A stretch of DNA of 46,012 bases from Streptomyces yangpuensis (GCF_001005295.1 NZ_LBMK01000010.1:1-46012), one strand, 5' to 3'; positions 14,653 to 22,147 are shown, counted from the stretch's first letter. Notes: a model not told the origin generated them from the letters alone. Program-made: numbers and translations.

Positions 14653-15594
14653 TTACATCACCGCGAGGATGTCGAGACTGAAGACCAGCGTCGAGTTGGC
14701 CGGGATGGTCCCCTGCTCCTTGTCCCCGAAGCCCATGTCCGGCGGGATGACCAGCAGGATGCGGCTGCCGACCTTCTTGCCGACGATGCCGTCCTTCAGG
14801 CCCTTCACCTGGAGCTGGTCCAGCGGCCAGGTCACCGACTGGTCCGAGGTGTAGGTGCTCTCGAACGTCTTGTCGTCCTTCCACGTCTTGCCGTGGAACT
14901 TGACGACGACGCTGTTCGTGTCCGTCACCGCCGGACCGTCGCCCTCCAGGACGTAGTTCGACACCAGCTTCGCCGGCGGGGTGACATCCTTCGGGACGGC
15001 CACGGAGACTTCCTTGCCGTCCGTGTTCGTACCGACCTTCGGCAGGTCCTTGTTGTCCTGCGCGACTTCCTTGCCCGTGGCCGAGACCGGGACCGTGGCA
15101 CCCTTGACGATGTCCACGACGAACACCAGCGTGGCGTTCCCCTTGATCTTCGGGGGCGAGCCCTGCGCTCCGTAGCCGAGGTCCGGCGGAATCACCAGCA
15201 CGACACGGCTGCCGACCTTCTGGCCCTCCAGGCCCTGGTCCCAGCCCTTGATGACGGCGCCCGCGCCGATCGTCACGTCGAACGGCTTGCCCTTGCCGAA
15301 GCTCTGGTCGAAGGGCTCGGCGCCGTCCCACACCTGGCCGTAGTAGTTGACCTGGGCGATGTCGCCCTTCTTCAGCACCTGGCCGGTGCCCTCCTTGACG
15401 GTCACCACCTTCAGCTCCTTGGGCGGCTCGCCCTTCCCCTTGGCCAGGGTGGGCGTCTCCCCGAACTCGGCGCCCTTCGTGATCGCGGGCGCCCCGTTCT
15501 TCATCTGGGCGGAGTCGGAGCCGCTGTCGTCGCCACAGGCCGCTGTCGACAGCAGCAGAAGGGGTACGACAAGCAGGCCGGCAAGTCGGCGCAC
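14653..15594 (-). CDS. FKBP-type peptidyl-prolyl isomerase lipoprotein, two FKBP domains
   Basis: The 313-residue protein begins with a lipoprotein signal (LAGLLVVPLLLLSTAAC, lipid-anchored Cys20). Two FKBP domains follow: about residues 70-170 with VNYYGQVWDG, KGWDQGLEGQKVGSRVVLV and LGYGAQG, and about 205-313 with VVKFHGKTWKDD, LKDGIVGKKVGSRILLV and MGFGDKEQG. The first domain keeps the W in KGWDQ; the second has LKDGI there, so it may be catalytically weak and serve for binding. It probably folds secreted proteins at the membrane surface. It lies between pafA and a cytoplasmic FKBP gene. Confidence 0.92.
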   Translation of the reverse strand: MRRLAGLLVVPLLLLSTAACGDDSGSDSAQMKNGAPAITKGAEFGETPTLAKGKGEPPKELKVVTVKEGTGQVLKKGDIAQVNYYGQVWDGAEPFDQSFGKGKPFDVTIGAGAVIKGWDQGLEGQKVGSRVVLVIPPDLGYGAQGSPPKIKGNATLVFVVDIVKGATVPVSATGKEVAQDNKDLPKVGTNTDGKEVSVAVPKDVTPPAKLVSNYVLEGDGPAVTDTNSVVVKFHGKTWKDDKTFESTYTSDQSVTWPLDQLQVKGLKDGIVGKKVGSRILLVIPPDMGFGDKEQGTIPANSTLVFSLDILAVM

Positions 15595-15650
15595 GTGTTC
15601 CTCAGATCTCAGACGGCAAGGCGGTCGCCCGCCACTCTAAGCCGTGCACA

Positions 15651-15679
15651 GGGCCCCGTACGAGAGACGTACGGGGCCC
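15651..15679 (-). terminator. Hairpin terminator after pafA
   Basis: GGGCCCCGTACG (15651-15662) and CGTACGGGGCCC (15668-15679) form a 12-bp perfect stem with loop AGAGA. It lies 30 bp after the pafA stop and before the FKBP lipoprotein start. There is no T-tract. Confidence 0.8.
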
Positions 15680-15709
15680 CGGGCGAGAAGTGAGGCGTCA
15701 CACCGCCCG

Positions 15710-17071
15710 CTACATACCGGCGATCAGCTTCTCCACCCGGTCGTCCACCGACCGGAACGGGTCCTTGCACAGCACCGTCCGCTGCGCCTGGTCATTGAGC
15801 TTCAGGTGCACCCAGTCGACCGTGAAGTCCCGCCGCTGCTCCTGCGCCCGGCGGATGAAGTCGCCGCGCAGCCGCGCCCTCGTGGTCTGCGGGGGCACCG
15901 ACTTGCCCTCGAAGATCTTGAGGTCGTTGCAGATCCGCGCCGCCTGCCCCTTGCGCTCCAGCAGGTAGTACAGCCCACGACGGCGGTGGATGTCGTGGTA
16001 GGCGAGGTCTATCTGAGCCACCCTCGGATTCGACATGGTCATGTTGTGCTTGCCGCGGTACCGCTCGATCAGCTGGTACTTCATCACCCAGTCGATCTCG
16101 GTGCCGATCCGGTCCAGGTCCTCCGCCTCGATCGCGTCCAGCGTGCGGCCCCACAGCTCCAGCACCTGGTCCACCACACCGGTACGGATGCCCCGGCGCT
16201 CGGCGAAGTCCACCGCCTTGTCGTAGTACTCCCGCTGGATCTCCAGCGCGGAGGCCTCCCGGCCGCTCGCCAGGCGCACCTTGCGCTGGCCCGTGATGTC
16301 GTGGCTGACCTCGCGGATCGCCCGGATCGGGTTCTCCAGGGTCAGGTCCCGCATCACCGTGCCCGCCTCGATCATGCGCAGCACCAGGTCGGTCGCCCCG
16401 ACCTTCAGCAGCATGGTCGTCTCGGACATGTTCGAGTCACCCACGATGACGTGGAGGCGGCGGTACCGCTCCGCGTCCGCGTGCGGCTCGTCGCGCGTGT
16501 TGATGATCGGCCGCGAACGCGTCGTGGCGGAGCTGACGCCCTCCCAGATGTGCTCGGCCCGCTGGCTCACGCAGTAGACCGCGCCCCGGGGGGTCTGCAG
16601 CACCTTGCCCGCGCCGCAGATCAGCTGACGCGTGACGAGGAACGGAATGAGAATGTCCGCCAGGCGGGAGAATTCCCCGTGCCGGGCCACCAGGTAGTTC
16701 TCGTGGCAGCCGTACGAGTTGCCCGCCGAGTCGGTGTTGTTCTTGAAGAGATAGACGTCGCCCGCGATTCCCTCCTCGTGCAGGCGGCGTTCGGCGTCGA
16801 CGAGCAGGCCTTCGAGAATGCGCTCGCCTGCTTTGTCGTGCGTGACCAACTCGGTCACGTTGTCGCATTCGGGAGTTGCATATTCCGGATGCGAACCCAC
16901 GTCGAGGTAGAGGCGGGCACCGTTCCGCAGGAACACATTGCTGCTGCGGCCCCATGACACGACACGGCGGAAGAGGTAGCGCGCCACTTCGTCAGGAGAC
17001 AGTCGGCGCTGTCCCCTGAACGTGCACGTGACGCCGTACTCGTTCTCCAGCCCGAAAATGCGGCGGTCCAT
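15710..17071 (-). CDS. pafA: Pup-protein ligase PafA
   Basis: PafA uses ATP to join the C-terminal Glu of Pup to substrate lysines. The 453-residue protein starts MDRRIFGLENEYG, with the metal-binding Glu9, and contains GARLYLDVGSHPEYATPE, which holds the catalytic Asp57. LFKNNTDSAGNSYGCHENYL and INTRDEPHADAERYRRLHVI follow. These are the glutamine-synthetase-like motifs shared with Dop, and the length fits PafA. No ribosome site is properly placed before the ATG at 17071, whereas TAATGT sits six bases upstream, so the mRNA may be leaderless. It is about 2.6 kb from the proteasome genes and separated from them by a transporter and a regulator. Confidence 0.97.
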   Translation of the reverse strand: MDRRIFGLENEYGVTCTFRGQRRLSPDEVARYLFRRVVSWGRSSNVFLRNGARLYLDVGSHPEYATPECDNVTELVTHDKAGERILEGLLVDAERRLHEEGIAGDVYLFKNNTDSAGNSYGCHENYLVARHGEFSRLADILIPFLVTRQLICGAGKVLQTPRGAVYCVSQRAEHIWEGVSSATTRSRPIINTRDEPHADAERYRRLHVIVGDSNMSETTMLLKVGATDLVLRMIEAGTVMRDLTLENPIRAIREVSHDITGQRKVRLASGREASALEIQREYYDKAVDFAERRGIRTGVVDQVLELWGRTLDAIEAEDLDRIGTEIDWVMKYQLIERYRGKHNMTMSNPRVAQIDLAYHDIHRRRGLYYLLERKGQAARICNDLKIFEGKSVPPQTTRARLRGDFIRRAQEQRRDFTVDWVHLKLNDQAQRTVLCKDPFRSVDDRVEKLIAGM

Positions 17072-17077
17072 GACTGA

Positions 17078-17083
17078 ACATTA
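17078..17083 (-). promoter_or_regulatory. pafA: Candidate -10 element for a leaderless pafA mRNA
   Basis: Read on the minus strand, TAATGT ends six bases before the A of the pafA start codon. A transcript begun at normal spacing would start at or next to the ATG. The -35 region is weak (TTTCAG, spacer 16). The nearest purine-rich ribosome-site-like sequence is about 15 bases away, too far to be normal. Confidence 0.4.
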
Positions 17084-17145
17084 CGCCTTCTGCCCTCTTC
17101 TGAAACCGGGTTCGCAGCCGCCGTTTCGATCAGTGCCCCCGAGCA

Positions 17146-17169
17146 GGCCGCCGAACGGGCCGCCGAACG
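17146..17169. repeat. Tandem 12-bp direct repeat
   Basis: GGCCGCCGAACG occurs twice in direct tandem between pafA and the MFS gene. Only two units are present. No function is apparent. Confidence 0.6.
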
Positions 17170-17194
17170 CCCGCCGCACGGGCCGTGACCACCA

Positions 17195-17219
17195 CGGGCG
17201 CGCCGCACCGGCGCGCCCG
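17195..17219 (-). terminator. Hairpin terminator after the MFS gene
   Basis: CGGGCGCGCC (17195-17204) and GGCGCGCCCG (17210-17219) form a 10-bp perfect stem with a five-base loop. It begins four bases after the MFS stop codon. Confidence 0.75.
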
Positions 17220-17223
17220 GACC

Positions 17224-18492
17224 TCACTGCGCCGACCGGGCCTGCGCGGCCACCTCGCCGGAGCCGTTGCCGTCCGGCACCTCCTGCGACGAACCCGCCA
17301 CCGCACGGCTGCGCCCACCAGTTGACAGCACCCCCTGAGTCACCATCAGAACCAGCAGCGCCGCACCGCCTGCAGCGCACGCCACGCCGAAGCCCCACGC
17401 GGTGCCGCCCAGCTCCACCGCCGGACCGGCGGCCGCCGTACCGATCGCCGCCCCCACCCCGAAGAAGGTCACCAGCCACGAGAAGGCCTCGGTCACCGTG
17501 CCCGTCGGCGCGTGCCGGTCCACCACGATGAACGCGCACGCCAGAGCCGGCGCCAGGAACACGCCCGACAGCGCCGCCAGCGCCGTCATCGCCCCCGGCC
17601 CCGGAGTCAGCAGCAACGGCACGTAGCAGACCGCGAGCAGCGCGACCAGCAGCCGCAGCCGCCGCTCGGGCGCACCCGCCCACTGACGGGCGCCGTAGAA
17701 CACCCCGCCGATCAGCGCGCCCAGCCCGAGCGCCGCCATCAGCCAGCCGTACACCGCCTGGCCTCCGTTGCCGTCCGCGTACGCCACACCGGCCACCGTG
17801 ATCGAACCCAGCGCCATGCCCACGAAGAAGAACGCACCCAGCAGCGCCAGCAGCCCGCGCGAGCGCAGAGCGCCCAGCCAGTGCGCCTCCCGCGGCTGAG
17901 AGCGCCACGCCCGCGACGGCTCACTGGCCACGACCGACAGCGCGCCCAGCACCCCGACAGCGTTCAGGGCCAGCAGCGCCCCGGCCGGCGACCACACCGC
18001 CACGAACAGCGTCACCAGCAGCGGACCGACGGTGAACATGATCTCCTGGGCCACCGCGTCCATCGCGTACGCCGCGTGGACCTTCTCCTCGCGACCCCCC
18101 AGCACGCCCGGCCACAGGGCCCGCAGCCCGCCCTCCAGCGGCGGCGTGAACAGCCCGCCGACCACCACCGCGCCGTACGCCGCGACCGCCGAGCCGGTGC
18201 CCGCGAGCGCCAGCCACACCATCCCGAGCGCTGACAGGAGCGCCGCCGGCAGCTGCACCCGCGGCTGCCCGAACAGGTCCACGGCCCGCCCCAGCAACGG
18301 CTGGCCCACCGCGTTCGCCAGCCCGTACACCGCGGCCAGCGCCCCCGCCAGGCTGTAGCTGCCACCCTCCGCGCGCGTGAACAGCACGATCGCGATCGGC
18401 GCGGTGGCGTTCGGCAGCCTGCCCACGAGCGTCCCCGCCAGCAGCCTCGCGGCGTGCCGGGTCCTCAGCAGCTCCGCGTATCCCGCGGCCAT
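17224..18492 (-). CDS. MFS transporter
   Basis: The 422-residue protein is a major facilitator of about 12 membrane segments. It opens YAELLRTRHAARLLAGTLVG and later has GQPLLGRAVDLFGQPRVQLP, the loop 2-3 region typical of this family. A short charged tail of about 35 residues follows the last segment. The substrate cannot be inferred. The start is the ATG at 18492 with AAGGGGG upstream; longer forms in this frame would add non-membrane, low-quality sequence. It is divergent from a LacI-type regulator across 134 bp with a palindromic repeat, so that regulator may control it. Confidence 0.85.
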   Translation of the reverse strand: MAAGYAELLRTRHAARLLAGTLVGRLPNATAPIAIVLFTRAEGGSYSLAGALAAVYGLANAVGQPLLGRAVDLFGQPRVQLPAALLSALGMVWLALAGTGSAVAAYGAVVVGGLFTPPLEGGLRALWPGVLGGREEKVHAAYAMDAVAQEIMFTVGPLLVTLFVAVWSPAGALLALNAVGVLGALSVVASEPSRAWRSQPREAHWLGALRSRGLLALLGAFFFVGMALGSITVAGVAYADGNGGQAVYGWLMAALGLGALIGGVFYGARQWAGAPERRLRLLVALLAVCYVPLLLTPGPGAMTALAALSGVFLAPALACAFIVVDRHAPTGTVTEAFSWLVTFFGVGAAIGTAAAGPAVELGGTAWGFGVACAAGGAALLVLMVTQGVLSTGGRSRAVAGSSQEVPDGNGSGEVAAQARSAQ

Positions 18493-18526
18493 GACGGCCC
18501 CCTTCTGCCCGGACCCAGCCGGGGTA

Positions 18527-18554
18527 ATACGTATAACGTGACTCGTCATACGTA
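18527..18554. promoter_or_regulatory. Paired ATACGTA operator-like sites between MFS and LacI genes
   Basis: The self-complementary ATACGTAT (18527-18534) and a second ATACGTA (18548-18554) are spaced 21 bp, two helical turns. They lie in an AT-rich island within the divergent gap between the two genes. They suit a dimeric regulator binding, for which the adjacent LacI-type protein is the obvious candidate. Confidence 0.5.
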
Positions 18555-18626
18555 CCATGGCCACAGTCCACGGGTCCACCCGCGGACCACGAAACCACCC
18601 CCGACCCCGCCCCGCAGGAGCCCCGT

Positions 18627-19637
18627 GTGACGAGACCCACCAGCCGGGACGTGGCCACCGCCGCCGGGGTCTCCCAGGCCACCGTCTCCCTCGTCCTCGG
18701 CGACAAATGGCCCGGCCGCGTCTCGACACGCACCGCCGCCCTCGTCCGCGAGACCGCCACCCGCCTCGGCTACCGGCCCAACCTCGCCGCCCGCAACCTC
18801 CGCCTCGGCTCCACCCGCACCGCCCTCCTCGTCGTCCCCGCCCTCACCAACGAGTTCTTCGCCCGCGTCTACACCGGCGCCGCCCGCGTCGCCGCCGAAC
18901 ACGGCTTCGGCGTCGTCCTCTACCCCTCCCCCGACGGCACCGGCCCCGCCCGCGACCCCTTCGCCTCCGCCCGCGCCGCCCTCGACGGCGTCATCGCCTC
19001 CTCCATGGCCGCCCACGCCCTCCAGGCCATCGGCGGCGACACCCTCCCCCTCGTCATGCTCGACAGCGACCCCCGCGCCGGAGGCGCCGCCGCCCACGTC
19101 AACCTCGCCATGGCCGACGGCATGCGCCAGGTCACCGAACACCTCCTCGCCCTCGGCCACCGACACTTCCTCCACCTCGCGTCCGCCGTCGACTCCTGGA
19201 CCTTCGACACTCGCGCCGAAGCCCTCACGACCCTCCTGGGCCCCGGCACCGAGCTGCGCACCGTACGGTCCCCCCTCACCGCCGACGGTGCCCGTACGGC
19301 CATGGAGGCGGCCCTCGCGGCCCCCCTGGGCCGGCCCACCGCCGTCGTCTGCGACGACGACATCCTCGCCGCCGGCGCCTGCAAGGCCGCCCGCCGCCTC
19401 GGCCTGCGTGTCCCCGAGGACCTCTCCGTCACCGGCTTCGACGACCTCGCCCTCGCCACCGCCGTCGAACCCGAGCTCACCACGGTCCACCTCCCCGCCG
19501 AACGCGTCGGCGAACAGGGCATGACCGCCCTCCTCGCCGTCCTCGAAGGCACCCCCTGGACCGCCCCCGACATCCCCGTCACCCTCGTCGTCCGCGACTC
19601 CACCGGCCCCGCCCCTGCACCCGCCCCCGCACCCTGA
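18627..19637 (+). CDS. LacI-family transcriptional regulator
   Basis: The 336-residue protein has an N-terminal LacI helix-turn-helix (SRDVATAAGVSQATVSLVLG, then a hinge helix region NLAARNLRLGSTRTALLVV) and a sugar-binding-type sensor domain. Later motifs are PTAVVCDDDILAAGACKAAR and PEDLSVTGFDDLALATAVEP, as in the LacI/GalR group. The effector is unknown. It starts at a GTG (18627). Third codon positions are strongly C-biased, unlike the G-rich recB-type gene on the same strand at 30 kb. The tail after the sensor domain is a short proline-alanine stretch. It probably regulates the divergent MFS gene. Confidence 0.92.
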   Translation: MTRPTSRDVATAAGVSQATVSLVLGDKWPGRVSTRTAALVRETATRLGYRPNLAARNLRLGSTRTALLVVPALTNEFFARVYTGAARVAAEHGFGVVLYPSPDGTGPARDPFASARAALDGVIASSMAAHALQAIGGDTLPLVMLDSDPRAGGAAAHVNLAMADGMRQVTEHLLALGHRHFLHLASAVDSWTFDTRAEALTTLLGPGTELRTVRSPLTADGARTAMEAALAAPLGRPTAVVCDDDILAAGACKAARRLGLRVPEDLSVTGFDDLALATAVEPELTTVHLPAERVGEQGMTALLAVLEGTPWTAPDIPVTLVVRDSTGPAPAPAPAP

Positions 19638-19654
19638 GCCCGGACACGACGAAG

Positions 19655-19686
19655 CCCCGGCCACCCCCGAAGGGGCGACCGGGGCC
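19655..19686. terminator. Bidirectional hairpin between lacI-type gene and prcA
   Basis: GCCCCGG (19655-19661) pairs with CCGGGGC (19680-19686), with an inner CCCC/GGGG pair. It lies between two convergent stop codons, at 19637 and 19706, and can serve both genes. Confidence 0.75.
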
Positions 19687-19705
19687 ACGCACCCGGCTCC
19701 TGGTC

Positions 19706-20470
19706 CTACTCGGCGTCGTCCTCCGGCGCCTCGTCGTTCGACACCGCGTCCGCCTGCGCAGCGGCCGGCACGTCCGCCTCCAGCAGCCGCGACAGCTGCC
19801 GGCCACGGATCCGCTTGAACTTGCGCTGCTGCGACCGGGTCCGGTCCAGCACCGCCACCTCCAGCCGCTCCGCCGGAATCGCCTTGTCGGCGCCGTTGGC
19901 CTGGCTGGACAGCGCCGCCACCGCCAGCTTCAGCGCCTCCGACAGCGTCATCCCGTCCTGGTGCCGCTGGTCCAGGTAGGTACTGATCTGCTCGGCGTTG
20001 CCACCCACCGCGACCGAACCGTGCTCGTCCACGATCGACCCGTCGTGCGGCAGCCGGTAGATCTGGTCACCGGCGGCCGTCGCACCGACCTCGGCCACCA
20101 CCAGCTCCACCTCGTACGGTTTCTCACCGGCACTGGAGAAGATCGTGCCGAGGGTCTGCGCGTACACGTTGGCCAGCCCACGGGCCGTCACATCGTCACG
20201 GTCGTAGGTGTATCCACGCAGATCCGCGTAGCGCACACCGCCGATCCGCAGGTTCTCGTACTCGTTGTACTTGCCGGCGGCCGCGAAGCCGATCCGGTCG
20301 TAGATCTCGCTGAACTTGTGCAGCGCACGGGACGGGTTCTCGCCGACGAACACGATGCCGTCGGCGTACTGCAGCACGACAAGGCTGCGACCGCGGGCGA
20401 TGCCTTTCCGGGCGTATTCCGCCCGGTCGGCCATGGCCTGCTGGGGTGACACATAGAACGGAGTCGACAC
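19706..20470 (-). CDS. prcA: 20S proteasome alpha subunit PrcA
   Basis: PrcA forms the outer heptameric rings of the 20S core and gates substrate entry. The 254-residue protein begins MSTPFYVSPQQAMADRAEYA, a typical gate segment, followed by KGIARGRSLVVLQYADGIVF and an alpha-type fold. The acidic C-terminal tail (EAPEDDAE) is typical of actinobacteria. The start is a GTG at 20470 with AAAGGGACGG upstream. It lies 43 bp after prcB and is last in the operon, followed by a bidirectional hairpin. Arc's C-terminal Gln-Tyr-Leu is expected to dock into pockets of this ring. Confidence 0.97.
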   Translation of the reverse strand: MSTPFYVSPQQAMADRAEYARKGIARGRSLVVLQYADGIVFVGENPSRALHKFSEIYDRIGFAAAGKYNEYENLRIGGVRYADLRGYTYDRDDVTARGLANVYAQTLGTIFSSAGEKPYEVELVVAEVGATAAGDQIYRLPHDGSIVDEHGSVAVGGNAEQISTYLDQRHQDGMTLSEALKLAVAALSSQANGADKAIPAERLEVAVLDRTRSQQRKFKRIRGRQLSRLLEADVPAAAQADAVSNDEAPEDDAE

Positions 20471-20513
20471 CGGCTTTCCGTCCCTTTCTTCTGGGCGACG
20501 AGGTGACGGGCGG

Positions 20514-21353
20514 TCAGAGCAGGGCGGCGCGCGGGCCGTCGGGCTGCTCGAGACGACGATCGGTGACCGAACGGGCGAGCGCCTGCGACTCGTCCTCGGT
20601 CAGCCTGCGGAAGCCCTCGTCGGTGATGACGGTGACGATCGGATAGATGTGGCGGTACAGGTCCGGCCCGCCGGTCGCCGAGTCGTCGTCGGCAGCGTCG
20701 TACAGCGCCTGCACCACCAGCGTGGTGGCCTGCTCCTCGGTCAGATCCGGGCGGTAGAGCTTCTTCATGGAGCCCCGCGCGAAGATCGAACCGGAACCGG
20801 TCGCCGCGTACCCGTGCTCCTCGGAGCGGCCGCCGGTGACGTCGTAGGAGAAGATGCGGCCCTTCTCCTTGGCCTCGTCGTAGCCGGCGAAGAGCGGTAC
20901 CACGGCCAGGCCCTGCATCGCCATGCCGAGGTTGCTGCGGATCATGGTGGAGAGCCGGTTGGCCTTGCCCTCCAGGGAGAGGGTCGTCCCCTCCACCTTC
21001 TCGAAGTGCTCCAGCTCCAGCTGGAACAGCTTGACCATCTCCACGGCCAGTCCGGCCGTACCGGCGATGCCGACCGCGGAGTACTCGTCGGCCGGGAACA
21101 CCTTCTCGATGTCCCGCTGCGCGATCATGTTCCCCATGGTCGCCCGCCGGTCACCGGCGAGCACGACCCCGCCGGGGAAGGTGGCGGCCACGATGGTCGT
21201 CCCGTGCGGCGCCTCGACGACACCCTCCGGCAGCTTGCGGTTGCCGGGCAGCATCTCCGGCGAGTGCGCGCCCAGGAAGTCCATGAAGGACGACGACCCC
21301 GGCGTCAGGAAGGCTGCCGGTAGACGCCCTGTGCCACGATTGTTGGCTTCCAC
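20514..21353 (-). CDS. prcB: 20S proteasome beta subunit PrcB
   Basis: PrcB is the proteolytic subunit. The 279-residue precursor has a 51-residue propeptide ending EAPHG, and the mature protein begins TTIVAATFPGG with Thr52 as nucleophile. Asp68 and Lys84 occupy mature positions 17 and 33, completing the active site. The start is a GTG at 21353 with GGAGGG seven bases upstream. This site lies inside the coding sequence of the endonuclease VII-like gene, which overlaps prcB by 49 bp. The overlap covers the first propeptide residues. prcB could therefore be translated independently or through coupling to that gene. prcA follows 43 bp later. Confidence 0.97.
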   Translation of the reverse strand: MEANNRGTGRLPAAFLTPGSSSFMDFLGAHSPEMLPGNRKLPEGVVEAPHGTTIVAATFPGGVVLAGDRRATMGNMIAQRDIEKVFPADEYSAVGIAGTAGLAVEMVKLFQLELEHFEKVEGTTLSLEGKANRLSTMIRSNLGMAMQGLAVVPLFAGYDEAKEKGRIFSYDVTGGRSEEHGYAATGSGSIFARGSMKKLYRPDLTEEQATTLVVQALYDAADDDSATGGPDLYRHIYPIVTVITDEGFRRLTEDESQALARSVTDRRLEQPDGPRAALL

Positions 21354-21892
21354 GCGTGTCCCTCCAAGTATGAGACGACCCGACGGGCTGCGTCGGGGTC
21401 GTCACCCAACTTGCCGATGGCCGTGTTGCAGTTGAAGCACAGTACGCCTCGGACCCTACCCGTCTTGTGGCAGTGATCCACATGTACGGCCGGAGCCTTG
21501 AGACAGATGCAGCAGAGCCCGTCCTGAGCTGCGATCATCTCGTCCCGATCGGCCTCGGTCATGCCGTACGCCCGCTTCAGATGGGCAGCCCGGCTCTCGA
21601 CGGCGCGGCACGCCTTGCAGCGTGTCGATAATCCATCTGATGCCGTCTTGTTCCGATCCCATTCGGCGTGAGGCTTGATCTCCCCACACCGACGGCAGTA
21701 TTTGTGCCCCTCGGGTGCTTCGACGCGGGGACGCACATTCATGCCCCTGGCCATCTGGCGCTGCTGGTGATATTCGGCCGCGCACGGCCTGCAGTAACAC
21801 TGCAGGCCGTCGCGCATGGCCTTGTTTGCGGCGAACGCCTCAAGCGGCTTGAGCAAGCCGCACCGCGGGCACCGCTTCCCCTCCCCCGACAC
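21305..21892 (-). CDS. Endonuclease VII-like nuclease with tandem zinc ribbons, inside the proteasome operon
   Basis: The 195-residue protein has two zinc-ribbon repeats with identical spacing: C8-x2-C11-x22-C34-x2-C37 and C66-x2-C69-x22-C92-x2-C95. A C-terminal T4 endonuclease VII-type domain follows: C127/C130, the HVDHCH motif (D139, H140, H142), C152/C155 and N156, so the catalytic and zinc residues look intact. The family cuts branched DNA and includes phage and homing enzymes. The start is a GTG at 21892 behind GGGAGG. Leu88 is a TTA codon (21631-21629), needing the bldA tRNA in Streptomyces. Third codon positions contain far more A and T than in pup or prcB. It ends inside prcB. Likely horizontally acquired; its cellular job is unknown. 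Confidence 0.88.
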   Translation of the reverse strand: MSGEGKRCPRCGLLKPLEAFAANKAMRDGLQCYCRPCAAEYHQQRQMARGMNVRPRVEAPEGHKYCRRCGEIKPHAEWDRNKTASDGLSTRCKACRAVESRAAHLKRAYGMTEADRDEMIAAQDGLCCICLKAPAVHVDHCHKTGRVRGVLCFNCNTAIGKLGDDPDAARRVVSYLEGHAWKPTIVAQGVYRQPS

Positions 21893-21934
21893 ACACCCTC
21901 CCGAGAGCCTTCCGCCTTCGATTCAAAGGCAAAA

Positions 21935-22147
21935 TCACTCTCCACCCTTCTGAACGAAGGACCGCACGAAGTCCTCGGCGTTCTCCTCCAAGACATCGTC
22001 AATCTCGTCAAGTACGGAGTCGACGTCGTCGGAGAGCTTCTCCTGGCGCTCCTTGAGGTCGGTCGATTCCTCGACCGCCGCCTCCTCGACCTCCTCGGTC
22101 GAGCGCGTCGCCTTCTGCTGTCCGCCGCCGGTGTCCTTGGTCGCCAT
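21935..22147 (-). CDS. pup: Prokaryotic ubiquitin-like protein Pup
   Basis: Pup is the small disordered tag attached to lysines by PafA. The 70-residue protein starts MATKDTGGGQQKAT and ends VRSFVQKGGE. The C-terminal Gly-Gly-Glu means no deamidation is needed before ligation. The central acidic and helical region (LKERQEKLSDDVDSVLDEID) is the part that binds the Arc coiled coil. I use the ATG at 22147; an upstream in-frame ATG at 22213 would add 22 residues not found in Pup. It lies 173 bp after dop and 42 bp before the endonuclease VII-like gene, and two hairpins occur in its leader. Confidence 0.97.
   Translation of the reverse strand: MATKDTGGGQQKATRSTEEVEEAAVEESTDLKERQEKLSDDVDSVLDEIDDVLEENAEDFVRSFVQKGGE

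Noticed and set aside
17146..17169. Two tandem 12-bp repeats as a CRISPR-like or minisatellite array
   Set aside because: There are only two units with no spacer. It is too short to support an array.
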